A stretch of 64,000 nucleotides of DNA from Linyphia triangularis (GCA_963978545.1 OZ021732.1:22793688-22857687), one strand, 5' to 3'; shown: positions 26,200-38,558, counted from the stretch's first letter. Program-made: numbers and translations. Notes: generated from the letters alone by a model not told the origin.

Positions 26200-27980
26200 T
26201 TTTCAATGACAATTGTATCTCCCAGTTAAAATATTACAAAAATAGATACATAGAGATGCATTATTTTATCTTGCTCAACTCCCATCGTCCCTTTCCCCTC
26301 TGTGGAAGCCATAATACCTGATGCCAATGTTCGTAAGTTAAAAATTGTACCATTACTATTATTACCTAACATTATTATTATACCAATTATACTCATATAA
26401 ACTTTCCCTCTCGGCTCCAGACTGAAAATGATTGAAATTCCTGCGATATTCCCTAACTAATATAAATAAAACACTAAATGCTTCGAAGTATATTGCACAA
26501 AACAATAATTTGCTTGTTCATTTTCAAATCATATGACAGTTTCTGATGGACAATGAAAATTCCATCCCTTGAATGTTTTTCTTTTACGGTTAACGAATAG
26601 GGAAAAAATTAAATTCAGTGATCTCTTGCAATAATCTCTTAATTCTCTTAATATTATTTTATAATTACTTTTTGTGCTAAATAATAAATGATTCTCCAAT
26701 AATGTGGGCATCTCCTACAACGGATAATAGAAATTTAAGCTATTTTCAAAAAAACTTATGTCCAAGGAAAAGTTTTAAAATTGGTTTCATTTCAGTGTTA
26801 TTTTATCGTCTTTATAAATTTTTTACAATTTTAATTATAATAAGTTTCAACTTGAACAGTTTCATGAAAATATCTGTTCAATATAGAGAATTTTTTAGAA
26901 TTTGTAGGATCAACCGGTTTAGATTAATCACTAAAATCAAATGGAATTTTTTATTTTGTTTCGTATGAATACTAACTACAAAAAAACAAAATTAAGATTA
27001 ACTAAGAACTAAATAAAAAAATACAAATATTTATATTATTTTTTTCTGTTTAGTTGTTAATTAGTTCTACTACGAAAACCTACCCGGCTTCTATCCAATG
27101 ATAATCAAAATTTTCAGTTACATAGCTTTCCAGCCAAAGGGAATTCGAAGCTATTACCTCCATATCCACTTAAAAACGCATTTTAAAATCCCAACCTATT
27201 AATTCCAATATTGGAAACAATTTAAAACTTATACAACACTACATATTGACAGAGAAGCATTACTCAAATTAACAAAGGAATAAGTATAACTAAGTACTAA
27301 CTTAACTAAGAAATTAATTTATGATCAATATATATTTAAATTCCTATAGAATAGATTTTTTGAGCTGTAACGTAAATCCTCACAATTATAAAAAAATAAC
27401 TAACAAGGAAAATTACTGACAGAATACCTAGTAGCTTAATTCTTGGAATTGAAACACGTGTATGTTTTACACAGCAGGAGAAGCATTAACGTTTAGAGCT
27501 TTAATGATAATATTACCCAGTTTAAAATCATAACAAATTAGGTTATGAAAATTTTTACACTTTCAAAACATAAAAAGAGTAAGAAATGGTCAGAGTATAA
27601 GGTATATACATCCACATCAACACTCAAAAGTATAAAATTATCTCCTCATTATAAACAACCTTTCCCACTTCCAATTTCCAAGAGACTCAATGCAAGATTA
27701 ACAGATATCACTTCTCCAACTATACTTGTTAATGAATATTAATTTCGCTCAAAGACAAGTAACGAAACAAGCTCTTCAGTAATTATCCTAAGATAGCATC
27801 ACAAATCCGTCTACCTAATTATAAAGATATTTACCTACACTAAAAAAAATAGCTAATTCCACAAATCTAAGCAAATAAAAAACCAGAATTAAAAGGAGAT
27901 CTCGCCAACAAAAAAAATTACTCTTAACAAAATAAAACAAACACACAGAGAGAGAAAAAAAAAAAAAAAAAAAAAAAAAA
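26200..27980. other. AT-rich DNA, possible intron of the gene starting at 28.0 kb
   Basis: No exon could be recognised. If the minus-strand exon at 27989-28037 is real, this is its first intron. It begins with a long homopolymer: T on the minus strand, A at 27956-27981 on the plus strand. Short frames at 26529-26711, 26702-26968 and 27545-27742 do not look like conserved exons. Confidence 0.4.
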
Positions 27981-27988
27981 ACACTCAC

Positions 27989-28037
27989 CTATTGCCTGTA
28001 GTTTTTTTCCACGAAATTTGGTAAGCAAGGCTCCCAT
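27989..28037 (-). CDS. Candidate first coding exon of a host gene (minus strand)
   Basis: On the minus strand an ATG in good context (TATCATGG) at 28037 opens MGALLTKFRGKKLQAI and reaches a consensus donor, G|GTGAGT, whose exon ends at 27989. The intron is phase 1. Upstream sequence is CpG-rich and promoter-like. A protein beginning Met-Gly followed by hydrophobic then basic residues could be N-myristoylated. Lunapark (ER three-way-junction protein) family members begin in a broadly similar way, but 16 residues cannot prove this. No downstream exon was found, so any continuation would be further left, probably after a large intron. An overlapping frame open to 28188 lacks an ATG start. Confidence 0.35.
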
Positions 28038-28039
28038 GA

Positions 28040-28245
28040 TATTTATAAACTCCTGGAGTCTTTTCTATTGACACACTTCGAGCGAAAAGTAAGGGAGAAT
28101 TTCTGAGACTCCTTAGCGCATGGCTTTTCACAACAGCAAAACGGATTGGGTTGGGATAGAAACAGAGAAACGGCGATCGGAACGCCACAAGCGCGCGCGA
28201 AAAAAGATCACGTGGTTTCCCCGATGACGCGGGTTTTTATTTTGG
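28040..28245 (-). promoter_or_regulatory. CpG-rich promoter-like block above the 28.0 kb exon
   Basis: It contains GCGCGCGCG at 28191-28199, an E-box CACGTG at 28210-28215, and TGACG at 28226-28230 (CRE/ATF half-site-like). The density of CpG is striking in AT-rich surroundings. The position directly upstream of the candidate minus-strand start supports a promoter and 5' leader. Confidence 0.4.
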
Positions 28246-28409
28246 ATGTGTGGCTCAAGCAGAAAAGATTCTTGTTGGACGAGAATTTATTCAGCTGGAA
28301 TGCTTTTTTTCTTGCTTTTTTGGCTGGTGTGGGGGAGAAAGGAGGGGGGGGGGGGATGTATTCACCGGACCGGATGGGATGGTTAAGGATACCTAGAGGA
28401 TGACTCATG

Positions 28410-30845
28410 CAGCAATTTGATATGAAATATTTTAAACTATTTATGTGTATATTTTCTCATTTTCTCTAAGTTTGAGTTCAAGGTTGTGCAATACTCTGGT
28501 ACATCATTCAATTATGTGTTTATGATGGTATCTTAAGAGCCAAGAAAGTAGAACATATTTTAAATATGTTTGATGTTTGAGAGAACTGGAACAGTTTCGA
28601 AGTCATAAACAATTCAAAGATGAGGTGGAACGTATGTATCAGGAAGTTATTTCAATTGCATTTAGTTGTTTTACACATCAATTAAAAGAGTGTTTTGTGG
28701 ATTCCAGATGTATTTAAGGGAAATTAAATCGCCGAAGGAAAAATAGTTTATTCCGATCAGTCCATCATTTTAATTGGGTAATTTTAATAATTAATAATTA
28801 TTATTTAGGTATGCCCAAATATAGTAATTTTAACCGCTCTATACAAATTGCTTTCTATAAATTTTGAGCTGCTAAATAGACCTAAAAATAAGCAGCCTTA
28901 CAAATATTGAGTAGAGGGATTGGAGAGAAGAATACCAATAAAACATACATGATAGTTAATGGAAGAAATATAAAAAGTTACAGTGGATAGGATTTTAATT
29001 ATCATTCTAAATAAATATTTACTAATCAGAATAATGAATAAGCGTGAAAAATTTTCTGGTGAGGTGAAAAATAAAATCTAGAAATCTATATGATCTTACC
29101 GCTTTAAAAACTACTTATTTCTAAACTTTCAAAGGTCAGGACACACTATTCTAGTTATTCGATTATCTGCCATCACTTTTTCTTCAAAGAACAACCCTCC
29201 TCCCTTCCCTAGTGGCGCAACTGTCTGACCGACAGGGATTGTAATGTAACGAACCCGGTAATGTGAACAATAAAATTACACTAAAAAAATTACAATCACT
29301 CGAAGCACTATAATTATAGTATATTTCCCATTTTCTTTTGCCAATAAAAATTGTAAGAATTCTTAAAAATGTGAAAAAAATTGACTCCCTAGACATCCCA
29401 TTTAGAAAAAGGTTGAAAATGAAAAATCTCATAAATTGCAATTCCTTCAATTCTCTACTGATAACTAATTACAAACAAAACTATTTTTCGGCAACCAATA
29501 CTTTATAAGGTGAAAAAATACGCAATATACGTTAGTGATTTCAGACAACTTACTGAACTCAGATCGGGTTTCATAGTGTTTAATCACTACGCAGAAAACA
29601 TTCTTTCCATTCCAAAACTCACCCACCAGGACCGTTTCCAAGGAGAGGGGTTTCTAGGGTTCAAACCCTAATTGAAATGTTATTTAAATTATTTTATGCT
29701 TATAAATATTTGTGTTTTGTCATATATAACACATACAGAATAACAATATTCCATGTATATTTGATAAAGTTTCGTTCTTAATAAAATATTTGAAGTTTTG
29801 GATCAAATTTACATTTTTGCTAAAACAAAAACTTCGTTAAAATTCATGGTTAAATTTGCAGAATAAGTAAGTCACTTATATTATGATCATACCGATATTC
29901 AAAATGTAAACATTTAAATTCAACTCAAAATAATTCAAATCACATATTCAATCAAAATTTATTCAGTTAAAAATTCAATTAAACAAATAGCTTAAATGTG
30001 ATTTTAAGGCAATTCATAAATATGCTGCCTGAACTTGTTTTCATTTAATTTGAAATTATTTAAGTTAAAAATGTTTAGATGAAAAATCGTTTTTAAAAAT
30101 ATATAATTTATAATCCATTTTTTAAAAGTATTCTGAAACAACGATATATCAGCTCTTTACTTCAAAATTCTCTTAAAAGTTTTTGAGTTCTATTCTAAAT
30201 ATTGAAAAATACAAACTAGGTTTTGATAAAATTGAGAATGATTTATTTGTTGCATTTTTTAAATGAACGTTTAAAATTATTTTAACTGATTGAATTTTTA
30301 TATTTGAACTTATCCTTGATATTCTGCAACAGTAAATTATCTTTAACTCGTTCATTGATAGGCGCCAACTACACGGGGGCAAAGCGATCGCTTACGTGCT
30401 CCACCACTGATCACTTCAATTTCAAAAAAAATTTAGGGAGACCGAAATTTTTCTGACTGTGAGACCAAAACAAACACTCTTACACTACTGAACCCTTCTC
30501 CCCATATCCAAGTGCTATAATTGTTTCAGTTATTTGTAATGGAGAAATTGCAAATTGACTTCCCGTCACTATTTCAAGAGCTTCCGGTTTGCCATTTTCA
30601 CTTTACCTATTGAAACCCCTTTATATTTTGCTAAGGGAACTCTTATAGTCCAGACCTTCATTTATACATATTGTGTCCAAGTACAAAAGTAGACATATTC
30701 GTGTTTCTTCTTATTAATTTCCCTTTTCTTGAACAACATACTGGTACGATCGAAAATTTATAAACAACTGTATATAATGTTTGGTTAATTTTTTCTAATT
30801 TTATTTTAGTTCTTTAATCACTTTTAATTATAAATTTTTATTTTA
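28410..30845. other. AT-rich DNA, no gene seen
   Basis: No supported gene. At 30360-30406 the minus strand reads AGTGGTGGAGCACG followed by a G/C-richer stretch, resembling a lone hAT terminus. Frames at 29184-29450 and 30173-30382 (-) have no family resemblance. Confidence 0.45.
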
Positions 30846-30849
30846 ATTA

Positions 30850-30924
30850 TCACTTTTTATTACTTTCAATTACCCAAATGCTTACAAAGAGTAATGAAAG
30901 TATTATTTTCGGTAAGCAAAAAAG

Positions 30925-30972
<48 letters not shown>

Positions 30973-31614
30973 ATTCCTTCGAGTTTTGGAACATTCTGAC
31001 TTCAAACAAAATGGTGAAATTGGCAATGTTATTCGATAAACGTCGTTACATTGTTCTTTCCTGTGCGAGAAACTGAAAAAAATCCATCTTTGATGGGCAA
31101 TGCTCAAGGGCAGAGAGCTGTGTGTTTCAGCATTTACACTCGTTTTTCAGCTCGTCTCACTCGTTTCTCACTCATTCTCACTCGTTTTTCAGTATTTACA
31201 CTTTTATCGCATTTTGATAGGAATTTCGAAGGTGGGGACAATTAGAAGACCTTAAGAGGCATTAGCATAGAGATTGTAAAAAAAATCATTAAAGCAGTTT
31301 TTTAGAAATTGCTGAAACACATGATTTTTTCATGATTTTAATTCAATTTCAACCTTACGCGCCTACGCGATTTTTCGAAAACTTCGAAACTTGAACATCG
31401 TTGGCCAATTTGTTTGGGAGTTACGTTAACCACGTACACACAAACATACAGACAAGCAGACAGAATTTTTTTCCAAACCACTTTTTTGAAATCAGAGTGT
31501 TCTAAAACGTGGAGAAATGGAAAAGGGGAAAAAAAAAAATCGAATTTATTTTTTCATCGACTGCTATACTTTCATTATCCTATGTAAACATATGGGTAAT
31601 TAAAAGTAAAAAGT
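30850..31614 (+). mobile_element. Copy A of the dispersed hairpin-ended element (near full length)
   Basis: The ends are inverted repeats of about 44 bp with gaps. The left has ACTTTCAATTACCC…GTAATGAAAGTAT (30861-30902). The right has ATACTTTCATTATCC…GGGTAATTAAAAGT. Each terminus is itself a hairpin (ACTTTCAATTACC paired with GGTAATnnAAAGT). The body contains conserved words found in the other copies: GATGGGCAATGCTCAAGGGCA, GAATTTCGAAGGTGGGGAC, AAGAGGCATTAGCATAGAGA. A 45-T run interrupts the left third. There is no coding capacity and the transposase class is unknown. Confidence 0.7.
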
Positions 31615-31621
31615 GGCATAG

Positions 31622-31935
31622 AAAAATGTATGTATGTGTGTACATGATGGTCAACATAATTCTCGAAAGAACTGACTTGCGATGCTCAAATTTGGTGTAC
31701 AGGTTAGTGATGGCCATGGGACCTACCATTAAGGTTTTCTTCAAAATTACGCATTCGCATTTGGTAAATACCATTGAAAAAATCATGTTTTTCAGTAACT
31801 ATAAACAAAACGGCTCTAATTATTTTGGTCAAAATCTCTGTGGTAATGCCTCTTAATGTGTTTTGAACATCTCCACCTCCGAAATTCGTGTAAAAAATGC
31901 TATAAAAGCATAAAAAGTTGAAAAACAAATGTCTT
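31622..31935 (-). mobile_element. Copy C of the dispersed element, inverted and partial
   Basis: On the minus strand it reads GAATTTCGGAGGTGGAGATG, AAGAGGCATTACCACAGAGA and GGTCCCATGGCCATCA, the same order of words as the copies at 32.80 and 48.44 kb. It abuts copy A tail to tail, only a few bases after A's right terminus. Both outer parts of the element are missing. Confidence 0.65.
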
Positions 31936-32099
31936 TAACACAGAGTTCTCTTCCCTGGAGCACCGATCCCGTTTTTATCCTCACAACTCTGTTTCACTTA
32001 CAAGAAAAGATAATGTAAAAATTATTGAAAAGTATATCATCAAAATCGTCATTTTTTAAAGTTCCATATAAGAATTATAGTCAACCATTTTTTCTAAAT

Positions 32100-32380
32100 A
32101 TTTTTTTCCCCCCTAAAGGCGGGTCCAAGTACTTACGGTCACTTGCAATGTTCTCGCAGTCACTTGACCTCTACAAGGCCGGTAGCGATGGCCACTTGTG
32201 AAGGGGTACCCAGTCGGAGGGCCATCGTTGCCCCTAACTTAGGACATCCGCGTCTTACATCCATGTCTTACCCCGGATTCGAACCATAGGAGTAAGGTTG
32301 TTGTTTTCAGATTATCTGGCGCCGTCAGCAACACGAGGGCTATAATGGGCAGAAACATTCGTCATTAGACAAGCCCCATA
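32100..32380 (-). repeat. SINE-like repeat, composite
   Basis: Minus-strand 32378-32297 matches the body of the SINE at 55.1-55.19 kb (GGCTTGTCTAATGACGAATG … GGCGCCAGATAATCTGAAAA). It is followed on the same strand by an RNA polymerase III B-box-like GGTTCGAATCC (32285-32275) and about 170 bp of GC-richer sequence. The arrangement (body, then another B box) suggests a dimeric or nested SINE. Confidence 0.5.
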
Positions 32381-32450
32381 GGCGTAAGGAGGGGGGGGGG
32401 GGCTTTGGAGGGTTTAAACCCTCCCCCCCCCCCATTAGGTTGAGAAAAAA
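32381..32450. repeat. G-run/C-run inverted pair
   Basis: A G14 run at about 32389-32402 is followed, after GGAGGGTTTAAACCCTCC, by a C12-13 run. The whole forms an imperfect palindrome centred on TTTAAA. It resembles the G-rich subterminal parts of the hAT elements elsewhere in the window, but no ends are clear. Confidence 0.45.
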
Positions 32451-32799
32451 ATTCAACAAATATACTGCATTTTTTCCCCAATCAAACTCTCTATTGATTA
32501 TTACTCAAATAATCCATTAAATTTCGTTATTGGGATTATTCAATGATCAATATTTTACTAAGGCAATCAAAAGCTATATCAAACTGCAAGACAATATATG
32601 AATTTTTCACCAGAAGAGAAAACTTACCATTTAATGTACAATTTAATAATAACTACACGCTACACCCGTCCGTGGCTAGAGAAATGTACTCTCCATCGCA
32701 GGAAACGTAAGTCCTGAGATAAGTCTATGGTCCTGAGACTCTGAGAGGACATTGCGCTGTATAGAAAACCCAGACACTAAACAGTAACTGAATGTAAAC

Positions 32800-33455
32800 T
32801 AGGGGAGTGAAACATCGCACAACTTTCAATTACACTATAATACTGGTCACTACATTTAAATTTGACGTGGAGTAGTGTTATTACCATTTTCATTTATTTG
32901 AAAAAATGACCAGTTTAGTGATATTTTTGGCGATAATTCTTACATGGGCCAAAAAAACAATGGCCAAAATGGCGAATGTGACAATATACTTTTTGATAAT
33001 TGCTACAATATCCTTTCATGTAAGTGAGATAGAGGTGAGGAGAAAAAAGGTGGTTAATGAGCGATGCTCAAGTTAAGGGAACTCGATGTTGAAGATACTC
33101 GTTTTTCTTCTTTTTACACCTTTATAGCATTTTTACTGGAATTTAGGAGGTGGGTATGTTTAGAACATCTTAAGAGGCATTTACCATAGAGATTTCGATT
33201 AAAATCGTTGAAGCCGTTTTTTAGTAATTGCTAAAAAAAAATTTAATTTTTCATGTTTTGCCATGCTCAATATTGACTTAAACTTTAATGACAGGTTCCA
33301 GGGCCCCCACTAGCCTGTACTCCAAATTTAAATATCGTAGATCAAATCGTTCGGGAGTTATGCTGACTACGTACACATAGACACACGGTCACACATTTTT
33401 CTGTACCACTTTTTTTCAGTCAGAATATTAACAGATAGGTAATTGAAAGTAATTA
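32800..33455 (+). mobile_element. Copy B of the dispersed hairpin-ended element
   Basis: It runs from CACAACTTTCAATTACACT to AGGTAATTGAAAGTAATT, the inverted terminal words of the family. The body words GGAATTTAGGAGGTGGG, TTAAGAGGCATTTACCATAGA and TTTTTTAGTAATTGCT match copies A, C and D. The family's dense middle string ATGGCC/GGCCA words are present. Non-coding. Confidence 0.65.
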
Positions 33456-33853
33456 AAATGAGTGCAGGTAGCAAACGCAAAACTCAAAGTGAAATACTTT
33501 TTTTATTTTGTAAAAAGAAGAAAAGATGGAAACTATGGGGAAATTACTGTTCAAGTTGAGAAAGAATCCGCAGATAGCTGAGTTGACGAAGGAGAAAAAA
33601 TAGCAATTTTAACGGAAAAATAAACAAACGCGGACGATGTTGGTATCATTATGTATATAAAAAATAAATAATGCAATATAAACATTAAGAGACATCTATT
33701 TAGAAAAAATATATTTAAATGTTTGTGTGGAATTTATGGAAATTTCTTTAATGTTTATTTTTGGCAGTGCATACATTTTACAATTATATCAGACCATTTC
33801 TATTTCCATGTGTTTAATAACCTTTTCCTGCTCCCCCCCCCCCCTCCCCTTTT

Positions 33854-33896
<43 letters not shown>

Positions 33897-34940
33897 GAGA
33901 AGAAAAGAATTCATAAGAAATTTTGAACTTGTTCAATACGATGAACTTTTTTCTTTTTTTGTCTCTATAGGGCAGAGGCAAGCTGTTCCTTCATAAGTCT
34001 TAACTTTAAAAAATATAAAACATTTACATTGGAATTAGAAAGAAAAGCAATCGATAAGTAGACCTTTCATATGTCAGTTTCAAAATTTAAGAACTAAAAC
34101 TTTACAACAAGGACATAAATCAGTCATATTTTAATGGTCTATTTTTATTCAATATCAGTCATATTCCAAATGCTTCCCATAATATTCAAATGGATGCATT
34201 CGTTTTTTTTTACTGAACTTATAGCTGGAACTCTAAAAAATTTACACTAGAAACGTATACGTACTTTAAAAATTTATATGATGACTTGAAGACTTGTGAA
34301 AATGTTAAGCTCACAGCTTAGCTTTAAGACGTTAAAAGCGATGCACGACTTTCTTTGTTATGAAAAGAACAATTGCAGACACTAAATGAACAACAATTGG
34401 CTTTAGAAAATATTCTAGTAAGATATTAAGTGCTCAATAAATCATGAAACTGTAATCGTAAGATTCAATCTCTTCTTTGGTGCAATATTATGGGCAGAGT
34501 TTGTAGCTGCACTAGTTATGAAATATTTTCCACGTTTCGTAAATGGATTCATAGAGTTGTGAAAATAACTGTCACTATAATAGACAGCTCCTACACACGT
34601 TTCTTACTAAGTCTGGATATCATGCATGAACAATTTCGAATGAAATCGTGACCTTTATTGACTGAAATATCAACTGTTAAGGCTGATGATAAAAAGAAAC
34701 CTGCACAAATTTGAATAATTTATTTCTAAAAATGTCGTTAAGATGGTGAGTTTGGTGTCAAACATGAAAAGAGTATGGACTATCCAAATTCTAATCCTAT
34801 ATCTCTATTTTCAAACAAGATGTGAACTCCTGGTGGATTTATTATGTAAGTAGTCTTTCGGTTGAACTTTAAAGAGCTTCCAGTAAAAATGTGTGTAATT
34901 CTACCAATACTCTAATACAGGGAGTAGCCCTCTAGTATAA
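33456..34940. other. AT-rich DNA, no gene seen
   Basis: A C-run (33834-33844) is followed closely by a T-run of about 34 (33858-33892). Otherwise no structure supports a gene. The tract at 34400-34800 is unique-looking AT-rich sequence. Confidence 0.45.
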
Positions 34941-34949
34941 CGAAATATT

Positions 34950-35254
34950 CGTGGGCGACGCCAGGGAGGTGTAAGGAAATGCAAATTGCACCCCCACTGG
35001 ATTTTAAAATTTATAAATAGCAATGAGAAGAAAAGTGGTATTTTTCAATGGAAATAGAAATATGTTAAAGGTTTTAAAAATGAAAAATTTTATAGGTTAA
35101 AAGAAATGTGTTATGGGTTATTCAATGGATAAGAAATGTAAATCGTCACTATTAATTCAAATTTCATAACGATTGCCAATTGAATAATCGAGGTTAAATA
35201 AAAAAATAAATCGCCTTGCACCCCTCCGAAAATATTTCTGTTGGCATCCATGGT
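34950..35254. mobile_element. Possible hAT-type MITE, diverged
   Basis: The left end has GGGCGACGCCAGGGAGGTG. The right end, inverted, has CCATGGATGCCAACAG followed by a CGGAGGGGTGCAAGG word, and both ends lead into TTGCACCCC/GGTGTAAGG sequence. This resembles the common hAT terminus CAGTGGCGTCGCCAGG with mutations. The 8-bp flanks agree at only 5 of 8 positions. Confidence 0.3.
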
Positions 35255-36398
35255 AATGCTTTTTAAGCGCCAAAACATCGCCCTTTGTCAAAATCGTTAA
35301 TTTAAAGTCCTTAATAAAAATTTAATTTTAAACGAAACTATTTGAAGTATTTCTATATGCAAGTATTTTAAAAGAACGCGGGTGGCGCGCTCGCTCTTAA
35401 TTTTTAATTTAATAAAGCTGAAGACTCGGAAAATATGAATTCGTTAAGTCGATTTTGTCTATCGTCTAAATTGATGTATTTGTACGTTTTGCAATGTGAA
35501 ATACTTCATCAACGCTGAACAGCACACATTCTTAAATAATTAATTTTGAAGCTTAATGAATAATGAGCTAACTCTTGAAATTAGCTTATAGTATTATGCT
35601 ATAAACTTGTATGCTTTTGATCTCCAAGATTTCTGAATAATTGGGAAAAAGGGACAGTTTTCTGCTAATATTCGATCAGCATATCGAAGTCCATGGACAC
35701 CATTATGTGTATAGGAACTTGCACCCAGGGGCGTACTGGCCATAGGGTTGTCCGGTGCAATCACCGGGCCGGTCAGTGTCTGAAAAAAATGGGCCGGTCC
35801 GGTATGGAAGTTCGTTCTTTTTTTCAATATAAGTAATCGTCTTATTGAATTTTTTTTCCCTTTTTCTAACCCATTGCATTTGAATCCCAATTATCTCCAT
35901 CGTTCGCTCCCTTTTTTGGTTAGTCGGGGAGATAAGGTATTCTAAGAAAAGTATGGGGTATTGTGGAGAAGCGGCCGATGACTGCTTACTTAACGCCCGA
36001 GGTGAGGAAAGGACCAAGGAGATCTGAGACTACCCGCATGGTCCAGACGGGGATGGGCTATTAACTCATTACTATAATGGCCCGCCAAGATCGTTGGCGA
36101 CAGAGTGCCGTAAGGCCCAAGGGCCTAACAGATCGTATAGTGAAGTACAATGGAAATGCATGCAAATAGCAAAGAACCACAGAAATGTGCTCGATAGATA
36201 ACGCAACCATTTATTAATGCAATGCAAAACATTAAGAAATAAGCAAGCAATTTAAGCATACAATTAAATAGTTATTTAACTTCCTCAAAACCAAACACAA
36301 AGCCGGTTGAAATCCTAATAAAAGTAAATATCTGGCCGAGGGTAAGTAAGGAAAGTGTAAAAGACTCACAGTTTGCTGTCTGGGCTAGGGATACCTCT

Positions 36399-36690
36399 GT
36401 CAGGGGCGTACATCGTCAGGGGCGTATATCGGCTTGTCAGCGGACTGTATCAGAGTTACCTCCGATCCTTTCTCCGGTCTCCTTCGTCTTTTTGGTTTGT
36501 CACAGTTAGTCCACCTTAGCATCCAGCCACACCATCCTGCTCACTTCCATCTCTCTTCTCATCTTTTTCTGACCCGTGCTTTGCACCCCCCCCCCCCTAA
36601 CAGGGACCGCTCCCCCCTACCAAGGCCCTCTCATTTGCTGTGAGTCCAGCGACGTGTGAGTCCTACATTGGTGAATTTCCCCAACAACAG
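36399..36690 (+). mobile_element. Possible LTR end and primer-binding site nested in hAT element 1
   Basis: The sequence TCCTACA ends at 36667 and is followed by TTGGTGAATTTCCCCAAC, which resembles the …CA|TGGTGA… LTR/primer-binding-site junction of arthropod Ty3/gypsy elements. The left boundary could be TGTCAGGGGCG at 36399. The stretch is GC-richer than its surroundings and non-coding. I see no second LTR and no gag or pol frame, so it would be a fragment. This is an inference from a short motif. Confidence 0.3.
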
Positions 36691-38330
36691 ATATTGGTTA
36701 ACTTTTGAAGCGTGAGAAAAATCCGCCTCCTTGATTTGGAAAAATGTGTAACATACACAAATAATTGAAGGGGATGTGTACAGTTTGCCTATTGCAAAAC
36801 CCCTTAGAATTTATGAAATAAATGTCATATACATTATGACACAGAGTATATAATGTTCGGATATCTTAAAAGTAGAAACTTTAAGTAAAGCTTCTCAGGG
36901 GGTCAATTTTTCGAGGCGGTAAAGACTCTAGCTCTAATTACATTACTAGTCGAACGGAATTGACAAATGATGGAACACAAGTCACAACACCAAGAAAAGA
37001 GTGACCGTTGTTTTGTTAGAGGCCATTTCCATTTCACAAATTGGTATGGTTCCATGCGAAGCTAAGCTGGTAGCAATTACATACTATAGTCAATACCAAA
37101 CGAAAATTTTGCGACTGATTACATAAAACTTCAAATATACATTTCAAGTAAGTGTCATTATTTTAAATTATATATATAATGGTTCTTTATTCTTAAAAAC
37201 TTGAAATTAATTAATCTAATTCATACGTAAAATTACGTTTACTAGAGAAAAGATTTTTATTAAAATTTTATCTCTCCATATACGTATAAAATTCAACGTT
37301 TATCTATGTTTATTTACGCCTATAACTCCAGATTAACTGAACCAATTTGGATCATGTTTGTGTCGATTTATAACTTTTTAATACGAATGTAAACACATAT
37401 TTAACATTGCATTGTGTTAGTGATCTGCCTGACATTGTGGGCTTAGAGTGCAATTCAAAATCTAAGCTTTTTATACGTTTTGTTTTCGAAATCAGAAAAA
37501 TTAAATTTTCTGTATTACACATTTTCCATTCGTAGTTATTTTTTGAAGTCCGTATAATCTTTAAAAAAAAAAAATGTAGTACTATTAATTAAGATGTTAT
37601 TGAGAGTGATTTAATTGTAAATAAAAATTATTAAACCATTTTTATAAATAATAAGAGATGCATCTCTTATTATAATCATAAGTATACTATTTTATGTAGA
37701 TAATTTGATTCACTCCATAGACAAGGGGTAATTATTTAATTTTGTGTTGTAATGCAATTTCATTTTTGTCTAAAATTATTTAAATAGAATTGAATGACAA
37801 TTGGGCATGTGCCAAACAATCTTCCATTATGAACTGTTTAAAAATAATTATTATAAAAAGAAATTAAGTAGTGGTAAATTTAAAAAAGAATAAAATCTTA
37901 ATAGAAATTCATGAGTTTAACCAATAACACGTTAAAATATATTTCGTAGAAATCAAAGTTATCTGTTGAAGAAATTAGAAAGTTAAGATATGTTTGCTAA
38001 AAACCTAACTGAAATGTCAGAGCATTAAAACTTGATAAACCTATTTATATATGCAAGTTCCTCAATTTATGTATACGTTTAATTATAACAGTATTGTCAC
38101 GAATTTGTGCATGTTATGATCCATCACATATTTTTCTATATCTGAACTCTGCCCTTCTTCTTTCCTTCCTCGTTCTCCTCAATATTTTTTAATAATTTAC
38201 GCCTAACTTTACGCCATCACATAATTTTTCAAAGTCCCAAGTTTACGATTAATTTTGCAACAAAATGGATTTTAAAGTTTTTTTTTAACGGCAGTTTTTA
38301 TTTATTCAGATTTTTGTCTAATTTAGTAAA

Positions 38331-38558
38331 ATGGAAGGTAAAAAAAGAAAATGTCTTGCAAAACAAGCAAAGCAATGTTTATCTATAAAAGATATGTTCT
38401 TTGCTTCAACGGATAAAAATATTGTTACAAATCATAACGTAGCAATCGACACTACTGAGATTAATAATCATTTAAACAAAACTTTAGAAGTTTCATCTAC
38501 GTGTGCAGATACAGAACCAAACAGCAATGATATTTGTTCAAATGACAAAGATCTCTAG
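38331..38558 (+). pseudogene. hAT transposase N-terminal-like fragment
   Basis: This 75-codon frame starts MEGKKRKCLAKQAKQCLSI and ends in an acidic, N/D-rich tail. A lysine-rich start followed by Q-S-I-x-x-x-F is seen at the N terminus of ZMYM1/KIAA1586-like hAT transposases, ahead of the zinc finger. It lies inside the inverted repeats of hAT element 1, which fits. The rest of the transposase is absent. The frame could also be chance, as the match is short. Confidence 0.35.

Noticed and set aside
30850..31107. Frames with poly-K or poly-F stretches
   Set aside because: They arise from A/T homopolymers (here a 45-T run; likewise at 33.9, 48.1, 49.7 and 55.8 kb).
31509..31928. Overlapping 68-115-codon frames at 31.5-31.9 kb
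   Set aside because: They lie inside copies of the non-coding dispersed element, are not preserved in the other copies, and are open on both strands.
35703..36017. Overlapping minus frames across the left end of hAT element 1
   Set aside because: They read through the terminal inverted repeat and host flank, so they cannot be one protein.
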